Below, piece by piece: positions 11,605 to 21,027 of a stretch of DNA of 29,296 bases. Under the pieces are notes generated by a model. The model searched no databases and was not told where the DNA came from. It was given only the letters and a program-made list of their open reading frames with translations. The position numbers and the translations under genes are program-made. Source of the stretch: a virus; IMG/VR virus record IMGVR_UViG_3300017967_000140, positions 1 to 29,296 of that record, one strand, 5' to 3'. The first letter of the stretch is position 1. Each line of letters starts with the position of its first letter.

Positions 11605-11749
11605 AAGAGAAGTTGTATCAGAATATTATGATTTTGATAAAGAGTGCATGGTCAGAGACGAGTACTGTGCGTATTGTAAAAGTGTAGAGATATTTAAGTT
11701 CTATTCTGACAGTAGGACAAAGAGTGAATGGATTGATTTGAATGGGTGA
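11579..11749 (+). CDS. 56-aa zinc-ribbon protein
   Basis: This small gene overlaps the end of the 140-aa gene by 26 bp and the start of the next gene by 8 bp, and has a strong ribosome site (GGAGGT five bases before the ATG at 11579). The product begins MKCPRCKSKREVVSEYY and has CPRC (C3, C6) and CAYC (C30, C33), a textbook zinc ribbon. Tight overlaps on both sides imply translational coupling in the virion operon. The specific role is unknown. Confidence 0.75.
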   Translation: MKCPRCKSKREVVSEYYDFDKECMVRDEYCAYCKSVEIFKFYSDSRTKSEWIDLNG

Positions 11750-12458
11750 CATTGAGAAAGTAGAAAAAGATTCTTTTTTGGAAAAGTTTGAGTCTTTAAG
11801 GCCAGATTTATTCTTTCCCGAACATTGGTCAGATGAAGATAGGGAAAAGGTTGTTGAACTAGTAAGACCTCAGAGAACGCGCAATGCGATGTTTTCCTCT
11901 ATACCTATGACATGCGAAGCAGAGAAATGTGTTTTCGCAGACACTTGTCCACTAATGAAGGAATCCTTAGCCCCAAGAGGAAAACCATGCCCACTTGAGA
12001 TGGCAATTGTTGCACAGTTCACTAGCGAATATATGGAGCAGCTTGACGTTCATCCAGATAATTTAGTCGAAGTATCTATGGTTAGAGATCTTGTTGATCA
12101 AGAAGTCCAGTATATGAGAAAAACAAAACTTCTAGCTAAAGAACATTTTATTCAAGAAAATGTCATAGGAGTGGATCAAGATGGTCAACCAATTTTAAAG
12201 AAGGAATTACACCTTGCGGTAGACCTTGAAGATAGACTTCATAAAAGAAGAAAAGATTTAAGAAATCAACTTGTTGCCACCAGAGAGGCTAAAGCTAAAA
12301 TGGGGCAATCTCAGATTGATAGCGCTCAAGCAATATCTGAGATTATTGGTAAAGTTCAAGAAATAGAATCACAGAGAGAAAAACTTCTGCGTCAAAAGTT
12401 AGGTATTCACGATATCGATGAGTACATAGAGGTAGAAGCTGTAAAAGAAGAGGAATGA
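11742..12458 (+). CDS. 238-aa Cys4 and coiled-coil protein, possible small terminase-like
   Basis: The ATG overlaps the 56-aa gene's end by eight bases. Four cysteines, C58-x4-C63-x5-C69-x13-C83, precede a long helical C-terminal half (about 90-225) with LEDRLHKRRKDLRNQLVATR and repeated Gln/Glu heptads. The Cys spacing could hold zinc or an iron-sulfur cluster. Position (upstream of terL, though four genes away) and the helix-rich 'KRRKDLRNQLVATREA' part recall some phage small terminase subunits or packaging accessories, but no helix-turn-helix is obvious. I put that assignment at about one in four. Confidence 0.7.
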   Translation: MGDIEKVEKDSFLEKFESLRPDLFFPEHWSDEDREKVVELVRPQRTRNAMFSSIPMTCEAEKCVFADTCPLMKESLAPRGKPCPLEMAIVAQFTSEYMEQLDVHPDNLVEVSMVRDLVDQEVQYMRKTKLLAKEHFIQENVIGVDQDGQPILKKELHLAVDLEDRLHKRRKDLRNQLVATREAKAKMGQSQIDSAQAISEIIGKVQEIESQREKLLRQKLGIHDIDEYIEVEAVKEEE

Positions 12459-12459
12459 T

Positions 12460-15400
12460 ATGGCGAGAGGGAGGGAAGCTCTACTCAATATTTTCAGTGG
12501 ACTAAATCTAACTGCAAGAGATTCTTCTGGGGCAGCCATTCTGCCCACAGGATTAAATAGCTTTTTCCAGCAAAGCCCATTAACCTCTGGCGCGTTATCT
12601 AACTTCTACGGAAGCGATGCAGCCTTTATGCAGAGGTTTCAGGGGTTTGAGGAAGAATTTTTTAGAACTATTTCTGATTCAACAAACTTAAGAGTTGGTC
12701 AATCGGTAGATATCGCAGCGATGCAGGCAAGCGGATACATGGATTTCAATGTTCTAAATGAACAAGCCAAAAGACAATTGAAACAAAAGTTCGGTCGTAA
12801 TGTTATGGACTTTGGTGGCTTAATCCAGAGGTTTGGTCTTCCTGGGTCTGAACTCCCTAATTCAAACTTATATAGGTCGCCATTTAGATTTAGAACCCTA
12901 AATCAAGGTGATAATTTAAGTCCAAGTGTTGCCTTACTTAATAGTTTGACACTGAATATCGACACTACCGGTAGAACTGCTGGTGTGGATTCGATAAATA
13001 TTGGTGGCAAGATAATGACCAGTAGAAGACTTAGAGAGCTATCCGATAGGTCGGTTTACACTGATATGTTTTCTGGTCCAGGTACCAAAAAAATTATTAC
13101 ATTTGACACTGAGACAACAGGTCTAAATAGAGGTGCTCAAGTTAGATCTATGGCTATGGCTGAGTCTACTTATGAGAACGGAATCCTAAAAAGTGTTTCA
13201 AAAGTTGACGGTTTTAACTTCGCTTATGACGCTCCGGCATTAGGTGGCTTGACTGTGGATACATTAAATGGTGGATCTCAAGAAATGAGTAAATTCTTAA
13301 TGCAGATAGAAGGTGCGGATAAGATAGCGGAAAACCCTGCTCAATTTCTAGATAATGCTAACGATTTTGTTAAAAGAATGTTGGAAGCAGACATGATCGC
13401 GGGACATAATGTTGGATTCGATATTGGAATGATGGATTCAACAATAAGGCAAACTGCAGGATTTCAAAATCATGAAATCTTTGGAACCATGGGAAGGTTT
13501 TATGAGAAAATAAATGCCGGAGGTTATATTGTTGATACAGCTGACACGGCAAGAAGTTATTTCATAAATCAGGTGGAAGCCGCAACTGGTGGGATAACAG
13601 ATTTGGACGATCAAGCTCAGAGGTTTATTAAAGGATTATATTCACCTGAATCTTTAGCAAAAGTGACGGTTGGAGGTAGCGCAACGTATGCTGACGTGGG
13701 CAATATAGTCACAAATACAAACTTAATTGAATTGATTGAGAATGTTGATAATGGGGTCATAACTCAGTTAAAGCAGGGTTCTCACATAGCTGAAACAGAC
13801 GTAATACTTCAGTCTTATGTAGCTAATTTTATACAAACCGGTGAACTTAAAATCAGAAGCTTAAATCCAGGAATAGCTTCTACAACAACTGGTGACGAGA
13901 TAAGGAGGATAGTCGCAAGATCAAGCGCGATAACTCCAACAACCAACATAGCCGATGTCGAGCATATGAGTGCGGCAACAAAAGCATATGCCAAGACAAA
14001 CGAAGGACTTAAGGGCGCTGTTGCTATGGTCGGGCCTGGGGATGAAAGATCTTTGGGATTGGTAGGTAATATATCTGAGGGTGGTCACTTAAGGTATATG
14101 AATGGTGGGTACCAGTATGTAACTGGACAAGGCGCTGGCAATATGGTTCAGGTAGACTCAGGTCTAGCTAGACAGTTCTTGACGGATGTAATAGATTCTA
14201 GGTCTAAAAAGCTTATGAGTTCTGGTGTTAATTATATGTCGCAATCAGCTGCAAATCAGATCATGTCTCAAGCAGGCATATCGGTAGCCACCGATCCTGA
14301 TTCAGCTGCTGTGATTAACGCATTTGGATCTTTTTATGAAAACTATGGATCTGGAGTTAGCCCAGGTGCGTATAGGGATTACAGGGCAGGCAGAGGTACT
14401 ATAACACCTTTTGGCGCAGGGTTAAATCCTGTTAATCAAGTGACAGCTAGATCTGTCACGGAAGCATTTGCAGCCGCAGGGGATCCTTTGGCTGGATTTG
14501 GAGGAGATGTAAGTAGGGCGTTCACTACAGCTTTTGCTAAAGCTACCGCTAAGGTTGGAATGGAAGAAGGCGCAAAACTTGGCTTAGCTATGACTCAGCA
14601 CGCTGATTTAATGGCTGAAGGCGGTATTGCATACTTTAGAACTATGAACAATAGAGTGGCTGGATTGCCTGGAATAGGTACACCTTCTAGGGTTCAGTTG
14701 CCCACGGCAGTAGTTAGGGAGGCAGCTGAAAGAGCAGGTGCTTTTGATGGTGGTTTTGGCGGTTTAACATATTCTTTTGTTGACGAAGGTGAAGATCTTA
14801 TAACTGCAAATGTAGTTTATAATCCAACAAAAGATTTAAGCTCAGCTCAAAGAACAACTTTTTATGGTGCCATCCAAGACATAATGTCTAATGCACAGGA
14901 AGTTTCTAGGGTTACAGGTTTGGAGCAGTCGGAGTTTGATTCTACCTTAAAGGCTTCCATAAATTCTTTCGCCAATGGCGGTGATGATGTAGCCTCAATG
15001 ATAGATCTTGCTAATGAAAATGGAATACTGATAGGGTCTACAGAAGTAGATAGGTCGCTTCAAGACGAAGTTGCTCAAATGTTGCGTACAGAATCTGCAA
15101 ATGATGTGAACATGAGGCATATGGCCGGAAGATCAGTCTCTTTAGGTGAAGAGGCTGATAGAGGACTTTTGGCAGTGGCATATTCAGCAGATGAAAAAGC
15201 ACTAGCAATTTCTGGGCAGGGCCAAAATGCTGCCGATTTAGCTAGGCAAAAAGTTGTTGCGACAGAAAAGCAGGCAGCTATAGTTGCAGAAAATGAGGCA
15301 GCTGTTAGACGCAAGGTGGGCAGAGGCCTTACTGGAATGGGCGAGAATAAGTTATTGAATGCATTCGATGCAGTTAGACCAAAAGCCGGACTAATAGGAA

Positions 15401-15669
15401 TAGGCGTGGCTGCTGCAACAGCTGGTTACTATATGAATAAGAGACGCCAAGAAGTTTCTTTATACAACGAAACATTGGAAGCTCAACCATATGAAAAATC
15501 TAGAAATACTTATCAGCAAAATAGGTCAGCAGCACAGTTTGTTGATGTTTCATCAACCAGATATGACCCATTGAATACAGCTGGAACAGTAGGGAACTTA
15601 GATAGAAGTAAGATAGGGCACACTCACATGGGCAATAGAAAAAATGATCATCTGTTTAGAGGAGTATAA
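12460..15669 (+). CDS. 1069-aa virion-operon protein with embedded DEDDh exonuclease
   Basis: The ATG follows GAGGAATGAT. Residues about 208-460 form a DnaQ-like 3'-5' exonuclease domain with all catalytic residues: FDTETTGL (D216, E218), GHNVGFD (D321) and HIAETD (H442, D447), with DTADTARS between motifs as in DnaQ proteins. The ExoII-ExoIII gap is longer than in DnaQ. The flanks are not polymerase: the first 200 residues and the 500-residue Gly/Ala/Ser-rich rest look structural. GLIGIGVAAATAGYYM near the C-terminus is a short hydrophobic helix, followed by a basic tail ending RKNDHLFRGV. Its place among virion genes suggests a packaged or ejected nuclease that trims DNA ends at packaging or attacks host DNA at entry. 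Both roles are inferred. Confidence 0.8.
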   Translation: MARGREALLNIFSGLNLTARDSSGAAILPTGLNSFFQQSPLTSGALSNFYGSDAAFMQRFQGFEEEFFRTISDSTNLRVGQSVDIAAMQASGYMDFNVLNEQAKRQLKQKFGRNVMDFGGLIQRFGLPGSELPNSNLYRSPFRFRTLNQGDNLSPSVALLNSLTLNIDTTGRTAGVDSINIGGKIMTSRRLRELSDRSVYTDMFSGPGTKKIITFDTETTGLNRGAQVRSMAMAESTYENGILKSVSKVDGFNFAYDAPALGGLTVDTLNGGSQEMSKFLMQIEGADKIAENPAQFLDNANDFVKRMLEADMIAGHNVGFDIGMMDSTIRQTAGFQNHEIFGTMGRFYEKINAGGYIVDTADTARSYFINQVEAATGGITDLDDQAQRFIKGLYSPESLAKVTVGGSATYADVGNIVTNTNLIELIENVDNGVITQLKQGSHIAETDVILQSYVANFIQTGELKIRSLNPGIASTTTGDEIRRIVARSSAITPTTNIADVEHMSAATKAYAKTNEGLKGAVAMVGPGDERSLGLVGNISEGGHLRYMNGGYQYVTGQGAGNMVQVDSGLARQFLTDVIDSRSKKLMSSGVNYMSQSAANQIMSQAGISVATDPDSAAVINAFGSFYENYGSGVSPGAYRDYRAGRGTITPFGAGLNPVNQVTARSVTEAFAAAGDPLAGFGGDVSRAFTTAFAKATAKVGMEEGAKLGLAMTQHADLMAEGGIAYFRTMNNRVAGLPGIGTPSRVQLPTAVVREAAERAGAFDGGFGGLTYSFVDEGEDLITANVVYNPTKDLSSAQRTTFYGAIQDIMSNAQEVSRVTGLEQSEFDSTLKASINSFANGGDDVASMIDLANENGILIGSTEVDRSLQDEVAQMLRTESANDVNMRHMAGRSVSLGEEADRGLLAVAYSADEKALAISGQGQNAADLARQKVVATEKQAAIVAENEAAVRRKVGRGLTGMGENKLLNAFDAVRPKAGLIGIGVAAATAGYYMNKRRQEVSLYNETLEAQPYEKSRNTYQQNRSAAQFVDVSSTRYDPLNTAGTVGNLDRSKIGHTHMGNRKNDHLFRGV

Positions 15670-15673
15670 TTAA

Positions 15674-16276
15674 ATGTTAGGTGTGGGAAAAAAAATAGCT
15701 TCAGGCGCAAGAAACGCAGGTTCTTTTGCATCCGGTGCAGCAAGAAAAACTGCTATTGGCGCCGGAATGGCAGGGGCAGTAGGTTTAGGTTTTGCTAATG
15801 AGGTTGGATCAGCAGCAGTTGACGCCAGTATGGATATTGCATTTGGTGCACCCGATGCAGATAGATATTTTACAGGTAGAGAGATTAGTAATAGATATTT
15901 GGCTGGCAGATTAATAGGTGGTCCAGTAGGAACTGCAATGCAGGCAACAGACCCATTTACTGCCATGGATTATGCAGGCGGGACGGCGGTACCAGGCGCA
16001 ACTGCAACAATGGCAGGAGGAGCTATTGGTGCAGTTGGTGGAGGTATTGCAGGAGCAAAAATGGGTGGCCTGAAAGGTGGTATAGCTGGAGCAGTGCTGG
16101 GTGGTATAGCGGGTGGATCAATGCCAGCAGTTAATGCTGGCATGGCTGTATCTGCGAATAGAGAGTTTTTTCAAGAGACTGCTTACGGAAGGTCTATGTC
16201 TCAAAATAATGCTATGGCGATAAGTGCAGTAGGCGACATAGTGCTCGGAATGCATAACTCAAGGAACGGATACTGA
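15674..16276 (+). CDS. Glycine-zipper membrane-active protein (200 aa)
   Basis: GGAG lies nine bases before the ATG. The N-terminus is basic and Ala/Gly-rich (KKIASGARNAGSFASGAARK). Two hydrophobic Gly-rich blocks follow, the second (about 110-150) being GAIGAVGGGIAGAKMGG and GGIAGAVLGGIAGG with glycine every fourth residue, the glycine-zipper pattern of pore-forming or membrane-packed helices. The design matches internal virion proteins that enter the host membrane during genome ejection; a tape-measure-like role is less likely at this length. No family is recognised. Confidence 0.7.
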   Translation: MLGVGKKIASGARNAGSFASGAARKTAIGAGMAGAVGLGFANEVGSAAVDASMDIAFGAPDADRYFTGREISNRYLAGRLIGGPVGTAMQATDPFTAMDYAGGTAVPGATATMAGGAIGAVGGGIAGAKMGGLKGGIAGAVLGGIAGGSMPAVNAGMAVSANREFFQETAYGRSMSQNNAMAISAVGDIVLGMHNSRNGY

Positions 16277-16277
16277 C

Positions 16278-17582
16278 ATGCCAATAGACCCAATGACTGG
16301 ACAATATCTGCCCTATGCCAGCGGAACAGACGAGATGCCCGGACTGGGCATGAGGCTCTTGGAGAACGCTCCGGGAATAACGGCTTCTATTGGATTCAGC
16401 TCAAGACGTGGTTCGAACACGATGCTATCAGGTGGCTATCTAAGAGGGGACAATAAATTTGGTCGACCTAAAACGGCAAGAGATTTCGTGGGCTCTTCAT
16501 CAAGAAGAAATGCCGCTATGGCAGCAAATAAACAGCCTTTTCTTAAGCGAGCATTTGCTAACAATAATCCCCTAAATCCTAGAAACATGTTTAAATATTC
16601 TGACATGAGCGTTTTTGCTGGTCAAAGTTCAGGTATGTACACACCCTTCGCTGCCTCAGGTTTTTTGGGGGAAAGAAAGTTTGTCAAGAATGCCTTAGGT
16701 ATGTCTGATGAAGCTGGTTCCGTTTTAGGTCCAGGACTTTTGTCAGCAATTAGTGCCGGTACAAGAGTGGATAGAATGGAAAGGAAGGCGGCTGCTAGAA
16801 GGGCTCAAGGGAAAAATGTTGGAAGGAGACTAGAAAGAAGATTAGCTAAATCAGATAAGGCTTTAGGAGCTTTAGGGAGAGTAACTGGTGCAGCTCCGGG
16901 TATGAGCAGTATACCCTCAGTTAATGCTGGTATAAAGTTGGGAGCAGGCGTAAGTGCTGGTCCAAGCAGTTTTATTGGTAGTGCAGCCCCCGGTAGAGCT
17001 GCCAGTAGAGTTGGCGGTAGAGCTGGGGCATATGCTTCTTTGCTCGCCGGGCAAGGTACGCAAAAGGCTGCTGGCTTTGTACTGGGCGCTGCTGGTAGTA
17101 ATATGAGTTATGCAACAGGATTTGCCAAAGAAGGTGCAGATAATGCTGTGAAGATGTTTGGTCAAGCATTAGGGGGTAGGCAAAGAGTGGCTGCTAAAGC
17201 CCTCAAGCAGGGAGTTCTTAAGACGGTTGGTGTAAGGGGTACGGCTCAAGCATTAATGACTAAGCAGGGTGCTCAGGTTTTGGGTGCAAGAGCATTGGGA
17301 TTAGCTATTCCTGGTCTTCAGGTTGTGGCCGCAGCCTCCTTCATGTACGACGTTGGAAAGATGGCTGGGACGGCAGTTAAGGGGTCTATAGATCTAGCTA
17401 AAGATTCCATAAAGAGTATGCAAGGATCGTTGTATAAGCCTATGTTTGGTATGGGATACAATGACACCGAAGCAGCTGCAACCTCAAGGGCTCGTGGTGT
17501 TATGGCTATACAAAATTCTAGATTAAATGCAAGAAGTATGCTAGGATCTGAAGCAGGTATGATGGCGGCACATTTTGGTTAA
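16278..17582 (+). CDS. 434-aa Gly/Ala-rich virion-associated protein
   Basis: It starts two bases after the previous stop (TGACATG). It is rich in Gly, Ala, Ser and Met with many basic residues. It has a basic helical stretch (RMERKAAARRAQGKNVGRRL) and hydrophobic Ala/Gly segments near the end (GLAIPGLQVVAAASFMYDVG). Its composition matches the proteins at 10209-11180 and 15674-16276 and the C-terminal half of the exonuclease fusion. The four are probably partners in one virion substructure. No enzymatic motif is visible. Confidence 0.7.
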   Translation: MPIDPMTGQYLPYASGTDEMPGLGMRLLENAPGITASIGFSSRRGSNTMLSGGYLRGDNKFGRPKTARDFVGSSSRRNAAMAANKQPFLKRAFANNNPLNPRNMFKYSDMSVFAGQSSGMYTPFAASGFLGERKFVKNALGMSDEAGSVLGPGLLSAISAGTRVDRMERKAAARRAQGKNVGRRLERRLAKSDKALGALGRVTGAAPGMSSIPSVNAGIKLGAGVSAGPSSFIGSAAPGRAASRVGGRAGAYASLLAGQGTQKAAGFVLGAAGSNMSYATGFAKEGADNAVKMFGQALGGRQRVAAKALKQGVLKTVGVRGTAQALMTKQGAQVLGARALGLAIPGLQVVAAASFMYDVGKMAGTAVKGSIDLAKDSIKSMQGSLYKPMFGMGYNDTEAAATSRARGVMAIQNSRLNARSMLGSEAGMMAAHFG

Positions 17583-17584
17583 TT

Positions 17585-19444
17585 ATGAGTGTATTTGACA
17601 AGACTAAAGAATTTAGAAAAAGTTTAGAGAAGCTTTCTAGAGAGGATCTTCTCGAAATAATTCGCGCCCAAGACCCAGAATTAATTAAGCAGATTAATAG
17701 AATTGAATGGGTTTTTGAAAATAAGCTTGGACATTTAAGCTGGAATGATGGATCTACTGTAATGAGTAGGCCATTAACCAATCAAGAGCTGGCCTTATTG
17801 ATAGATGAGCCATTTGAAGTAGATAAGGCTCTTTTAGATGCTGGTATTAGCACAGAAAATCAAAGGCAGCTTCATGTGTCTAAGGACAGTGTTACATGGG
17901 CAAAAAATTTTCTAGGAGTTAGTCCTAGGGTTTATCAGATTCTAATTCTTAGAGATCCTTCTTTAAGAAAAGTGCTGAGGGCTGGTCGTCGTTTAGGTAA
18001 GACTTTCTCCATGGCCATTCAACTTTTACACTATTCTTATACCAGGAAAGACGGAAGGTCATTAGTCGTCGCCCCTATGAAAACTCATGTTGAATTGATT
18101 TATCAAGAGATTCTGAGAATTGCGCAAAAGAATGATGTAGTTATGAATTCTATATCAAGAAAAGTGACTAGTCCTCAATTCATGATTCAGTTTTCAAATG
18201 GATCAACAATAAGATTCTTTACTTCTGGTATGAGATCGGGCGGAAAGTCTGACGTAGCTCGTGGTCAGGAAGCTCACCTTATTATCTTAGACGAGATGGA
18301 CTATATGCATTCAGGCGATCTAGATGCTCTGTACGCCATGCTACAGAAGACCGCTGAAGATCAGCCAGATAAAGTGTTGATGGGTGCGTCTACTCCAACT
18401 GGTAGAAGAGAAAGATTCTGGGAGTGGTGCAGGTCGGAAAGGTTTAGGGAGTTTTGGTTTCCTTCATACTGTAATCCATTTTTTAGTAAGGAACAAGAAG
18501 AAGAGTTTAGGGAGCAGTATTCATCTTCTGGTTACAGGCATGAAATTGAAGCTGATTGGGGAGAGGACTCAGAGGGTGTTTATCCAAGAAAGTTTGTTGA
18601 CATAGCATTCAAGGATCCATCCTGGGATTATGTAGATGAGGTAACTTCTGCTAGATCCTTCCACACCATAGGTGTTGACTGGGACAAGTATGGAGCAGGA
18701 ACGAACATAGTTGTTTGCGAAGTATGTTCTGATTCTTATGAAGAAGAGAGATTTAGGGGTAAAGTTAGAGTCTGTCACAGAGAAGAAATAAGTAAGAGTG
18801 AGTATACTTTAACTACAGCTGTCGATAGAATTATCGAACTAAATCATCGATTCAATCCAAGACATATTTATGTTGACCGAGGATTTGGTGAAGTTCAAGT
18901 TGAACTCTTAAGAAAACACGGTGTAGAAAATCCTAATACTAAACTCAAGGAAAGAGTTAAAGGTATAGGTTTTGGAGAGAGTATTGATGTTAGGGATCCC
19001 TATACAAAGCTAATGATAAAAAAGGAAATGAAGCCATACATGGTTGATAACCTCAGGCAATTTCTTGAAAGAGAAAATGTTTGTTTTCCGGAATCAGATG
19101 AGCAATTATATATGGAGTTGATTTCATATGTTGTAGTTAGAACCACAGCTACAGGAAGGCCAGTATTTGAAGCTGGTGGATCAGCTATGGATCACGCACA
19201 CGACGCCCTGATGCTTGCACTGCTTGCTATAACAGATAATTATGGAGACTTAAATAATATGAAGTCTGCTAATTTTTCTGAGTCATTTTCAAATAAGTTC
19301 TATATGCCCCTAGCAAATAATAGTGACGATGACGAAGATGATAAGGTTACTAAACAGGTATTGACCGGAAGAGTTTCTTCTATGGGCTCTAGGTCTTCTT
19401 TTGCAAGAAGATCAAATAATACTTTTAAGAGATCTATGTTTTAA
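17585..19444 (+). CDS. terL: Terminase large subunit
   Basis: This 619-aa protein is the DNA-packaging motor and nuclease. ATPase half: GRRLGKT Walker A (134-140), IILDEMD Walker B (D236, E237) and GASTPTG coupling motif. Nuclease half (RNase H fold): GVDWDKYGAG (D365, D367), HIYVDRGFG (D431) and DHAHDALML (D536, D540) provide the metal-binding acids. The tail (NNSDDDEDDKVTKQ, then Ser/Arg-rich) is disordered. Both halves are intact. The portal is about 5.2 kb downstream, with fibre genes between, which is an uncommon order. The ribosome site is weak, suggesting coupling to the preceding gene two bases upstream. Confidence 0.97.
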   Translation: MSVFDKTKEFRKSLEKLSREDLLEIIRAQDPELIKQINRIEWVFENKLGHLSWNDGSTVMSRPLTNQELALLIDEPFEVDKALLDAGISTENQRQLHVSKDSVTWAKNFLGVSPRVYQILILRDPSLRKVLRAGRRLGKTFSMAIQLLHYSYTRKDGRSLVVAPMKTHVELIYQEILRIAQKNDVVMNSISRKVTSPQFMIQFSNGSTIRFFTSGMRSGGKSDVARGQEAHLIILDEMDYMHSGDLDALYAMLQKTAEDQPDKVLMGASTPTGRRERFWEWCRSERFREFWFPSYCNPFFSKEQEEEFREQYSSSGYRHEIEADWGEDSEGVYPRKFVDIAFKDPSWDYVDEVTSARSFHTIGVDWDKYGAGTNIVVCEVCSDSYEEERFRGKVRVCHREEISKSEYTLTTAVDRIIELNHRFNPRHIYVDRGFGEVQVELLRKHGVENPNTKLKERVKGIGFGESIDVRDPYTKLMIKKEMKPYMVDNLRQFLERENVCFPESDEQLYMELISYVVVRTTATGRPVFEAGGSAMDHAHDALMLALLAITDNYGDLNNMKSANFSESFSNKFYMPLANNSDDDEDDKVTKQVLTGRVSSMGSRSSFARRSNNTFKRSMF

Positions 19445-19452
19445 GGTGAATT

Positions 19453-21027
19453 ATGGCTGGCTCAATTGGATCATACGGTAGTGAAGTTTTCGGGGATTAT
19501 AAATTTTCCGACTCCTTTACCGACTCATCTACATCTGCAGACAAAAGAAGAAAATTAAATAAGGGACCACTTCTTGAAGACGTAACCTATTTTAGGCAAC
19601 CGTATTCTATTGAGTACAATGAAGTTGTTAAGCACGTATCTATAGCTGAGAAATCATTGTCTGAAGCAAGAAGTAAAATAGAAAATAATTTATTAAGAAA
19701 AATAAATGTAGATCCGTTTCTTACGCCTGAACTTGAAGAGGCACATTTTCGTATTTGGGATGAACTAAAAAGACTATATAAGTCTAATTCAAACAATAAA
19801 TTAGATGGACTGAATGCCCCAGGATACATATCTTTTGACGAGCTACTCTTTGCAGAAAGAATTGATTCAAGAGCTGGACAGGTTTTAGTAAATGAATATC
19901 TTTCGGCAATATCTCACACAACCTTTTCTTACCTATTTGATTTAAGAAGATTATTAAACTTAATCTACAATGAGCTAATCTGTATTAAAAATTCTTTATA
20001 TACTGATATTGGAGGTGGGTATGATACAGAATCACAGCAAAAAATTGCAGCGCAATATTACTCATGGAGCAAAATGGCGACACATTACGCAGAGAGGGTC
20101 TCGAATACAGTCATCACGAAAGCAGTCGAAATCCCCTTATCCGAACTGGATAAGATCTCAGAAAAACAGTCAGCGCAGCTCCAAACTATTTTTGCGATCA
20201 AACTAAATGCTGTTGAGTCTGAGGTAAATAATCTTCTATCTTCACTAAAAAGAGATATGGTAGATAATTGTGATATTTTCTATACACAATTTGTGTCCCC
20301 TGCTATAAAGTTTTCAAAAAACATAGTTTCTGGTCTTGAGTTAGATTTTACAACATCAAACATGAGAGACGAATTACCATTTATAGCTGGAGAAGTTTAT
20401 TCTGCCAATACGGTACTTAAAGGAAACTTTTTATCCGTTTTAGCAGACATGGTTGAAAGGGTTAAATTATTTAGAGACAATGCAGATAACGTAATGATGT
20501 ACGTTAGAGAGAAGAGAAAGTATTCGAACTATATTAGTCAGTTATCTCCCAAGGCGTCTCCCAAGAAACCTGTACTTATTACCATAGATGATGATCCATA
20601 TTCAAAGAATTTTAGATTTGCTGTTGTAAATAAAAGTCAAAAAAACAACTTTGAATCTAACCACTCAAGTCTAGATGGACTACTGAATAATGATCATCCT
20701 CAATATCTTCTAAGAAGTGGAGGAGAGATAAGTGGTGATGTCACATTTGCTCCTGACGCAAAAATCGATGGGATAAAGTTGGCTACCCACGCACACAACG
20801 GTCAAGATGGTTCTGTCAGAATTAAGGCTTCTGATATAGATTATACTACTGAAAGATCTTCAGGAGCCGAAGTGGTAGAGAAGCCATTAGTCGTTTCTAT
20901 AAATCAGTTTATACCTGAAATAACTAATGAAGGAATACATGTATGTGATGTAGTGGTAAATATAGAGTATGATGATAAAAAATTGGGTAACCACGAATTC
21001 GAAATAACGTTTGCAGAGGTGCCCTGA
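19453..21027 (+). CDS. Virion appendage protein with a fibre-type C-terminal module
   Basis: This encodes 524 aa; AAGGTG precedes the ATG. Residues 1 to about 380 are largely helical with no recognised domain. Near residue 390-425 comes a typical fibre linker motif (SLDGLLNNDHPQYLLRSGG, then GDVTFAPDAKIDG and THAHNG), which occurs at the base of many phage fibres and whiskers. The C-terminus is beta-rich. The reading as a neck/whisker or fibre-anchoring protein rests on this motif and on the following fibre genes. It overlaps the next gene by one base (TGATG). Confidence 0.75.
   Translation: MAGSIGSYGSEVFGDYKFSDSFTDSSTSADKRRKLNKGPLLEDVTYFRQPYSIEYNEVVKHVSIAEKSLSEARSKIENNLLRKINVDPFLTPELEEAHFRIWDELKRLYKSNSNNKLDGLNAPGYISFDELLFAERIDSRAGQVLVNEYLSAISHTTFSYLFDLRRLLNLIYNELICIKNSLYTDIGGGYDTESQQKIAAQYYSWSKMATHYAERVSNTVITKAVEIPLSELDKISEKQSAQLQTIFAIKLNAVESEVNNLLSSLKRDMVDNCDIFYTQFVSPAIKFSKNIVSGLELDFTTSNMRDELPFIAGEVYSANTVLKGNFLSVLADMVERVKLFRDNADNVMMYVREKRKYSNYISQLSPKASPKKPVLITIDDDPYSKNFRFAVVNKSQKNNFESNHSSLDGLLNNDHPQYLLRSGGEISGDVTFAPDAKIDGIKLATHAHNGQDGSVRIKASDIDYTTERSSGAEVVEKPLVVSINQFIPEITNEGIHVCDVVVNIEYDDKKLGNHEFEITFAEVP

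Noticed and set aside
12460-15669. DNA polymerase III epsilon or family A polymerase
   Set aside because: Only the exonuclease domain is present; no palm or polymerase motifs occur in the remaining residues.
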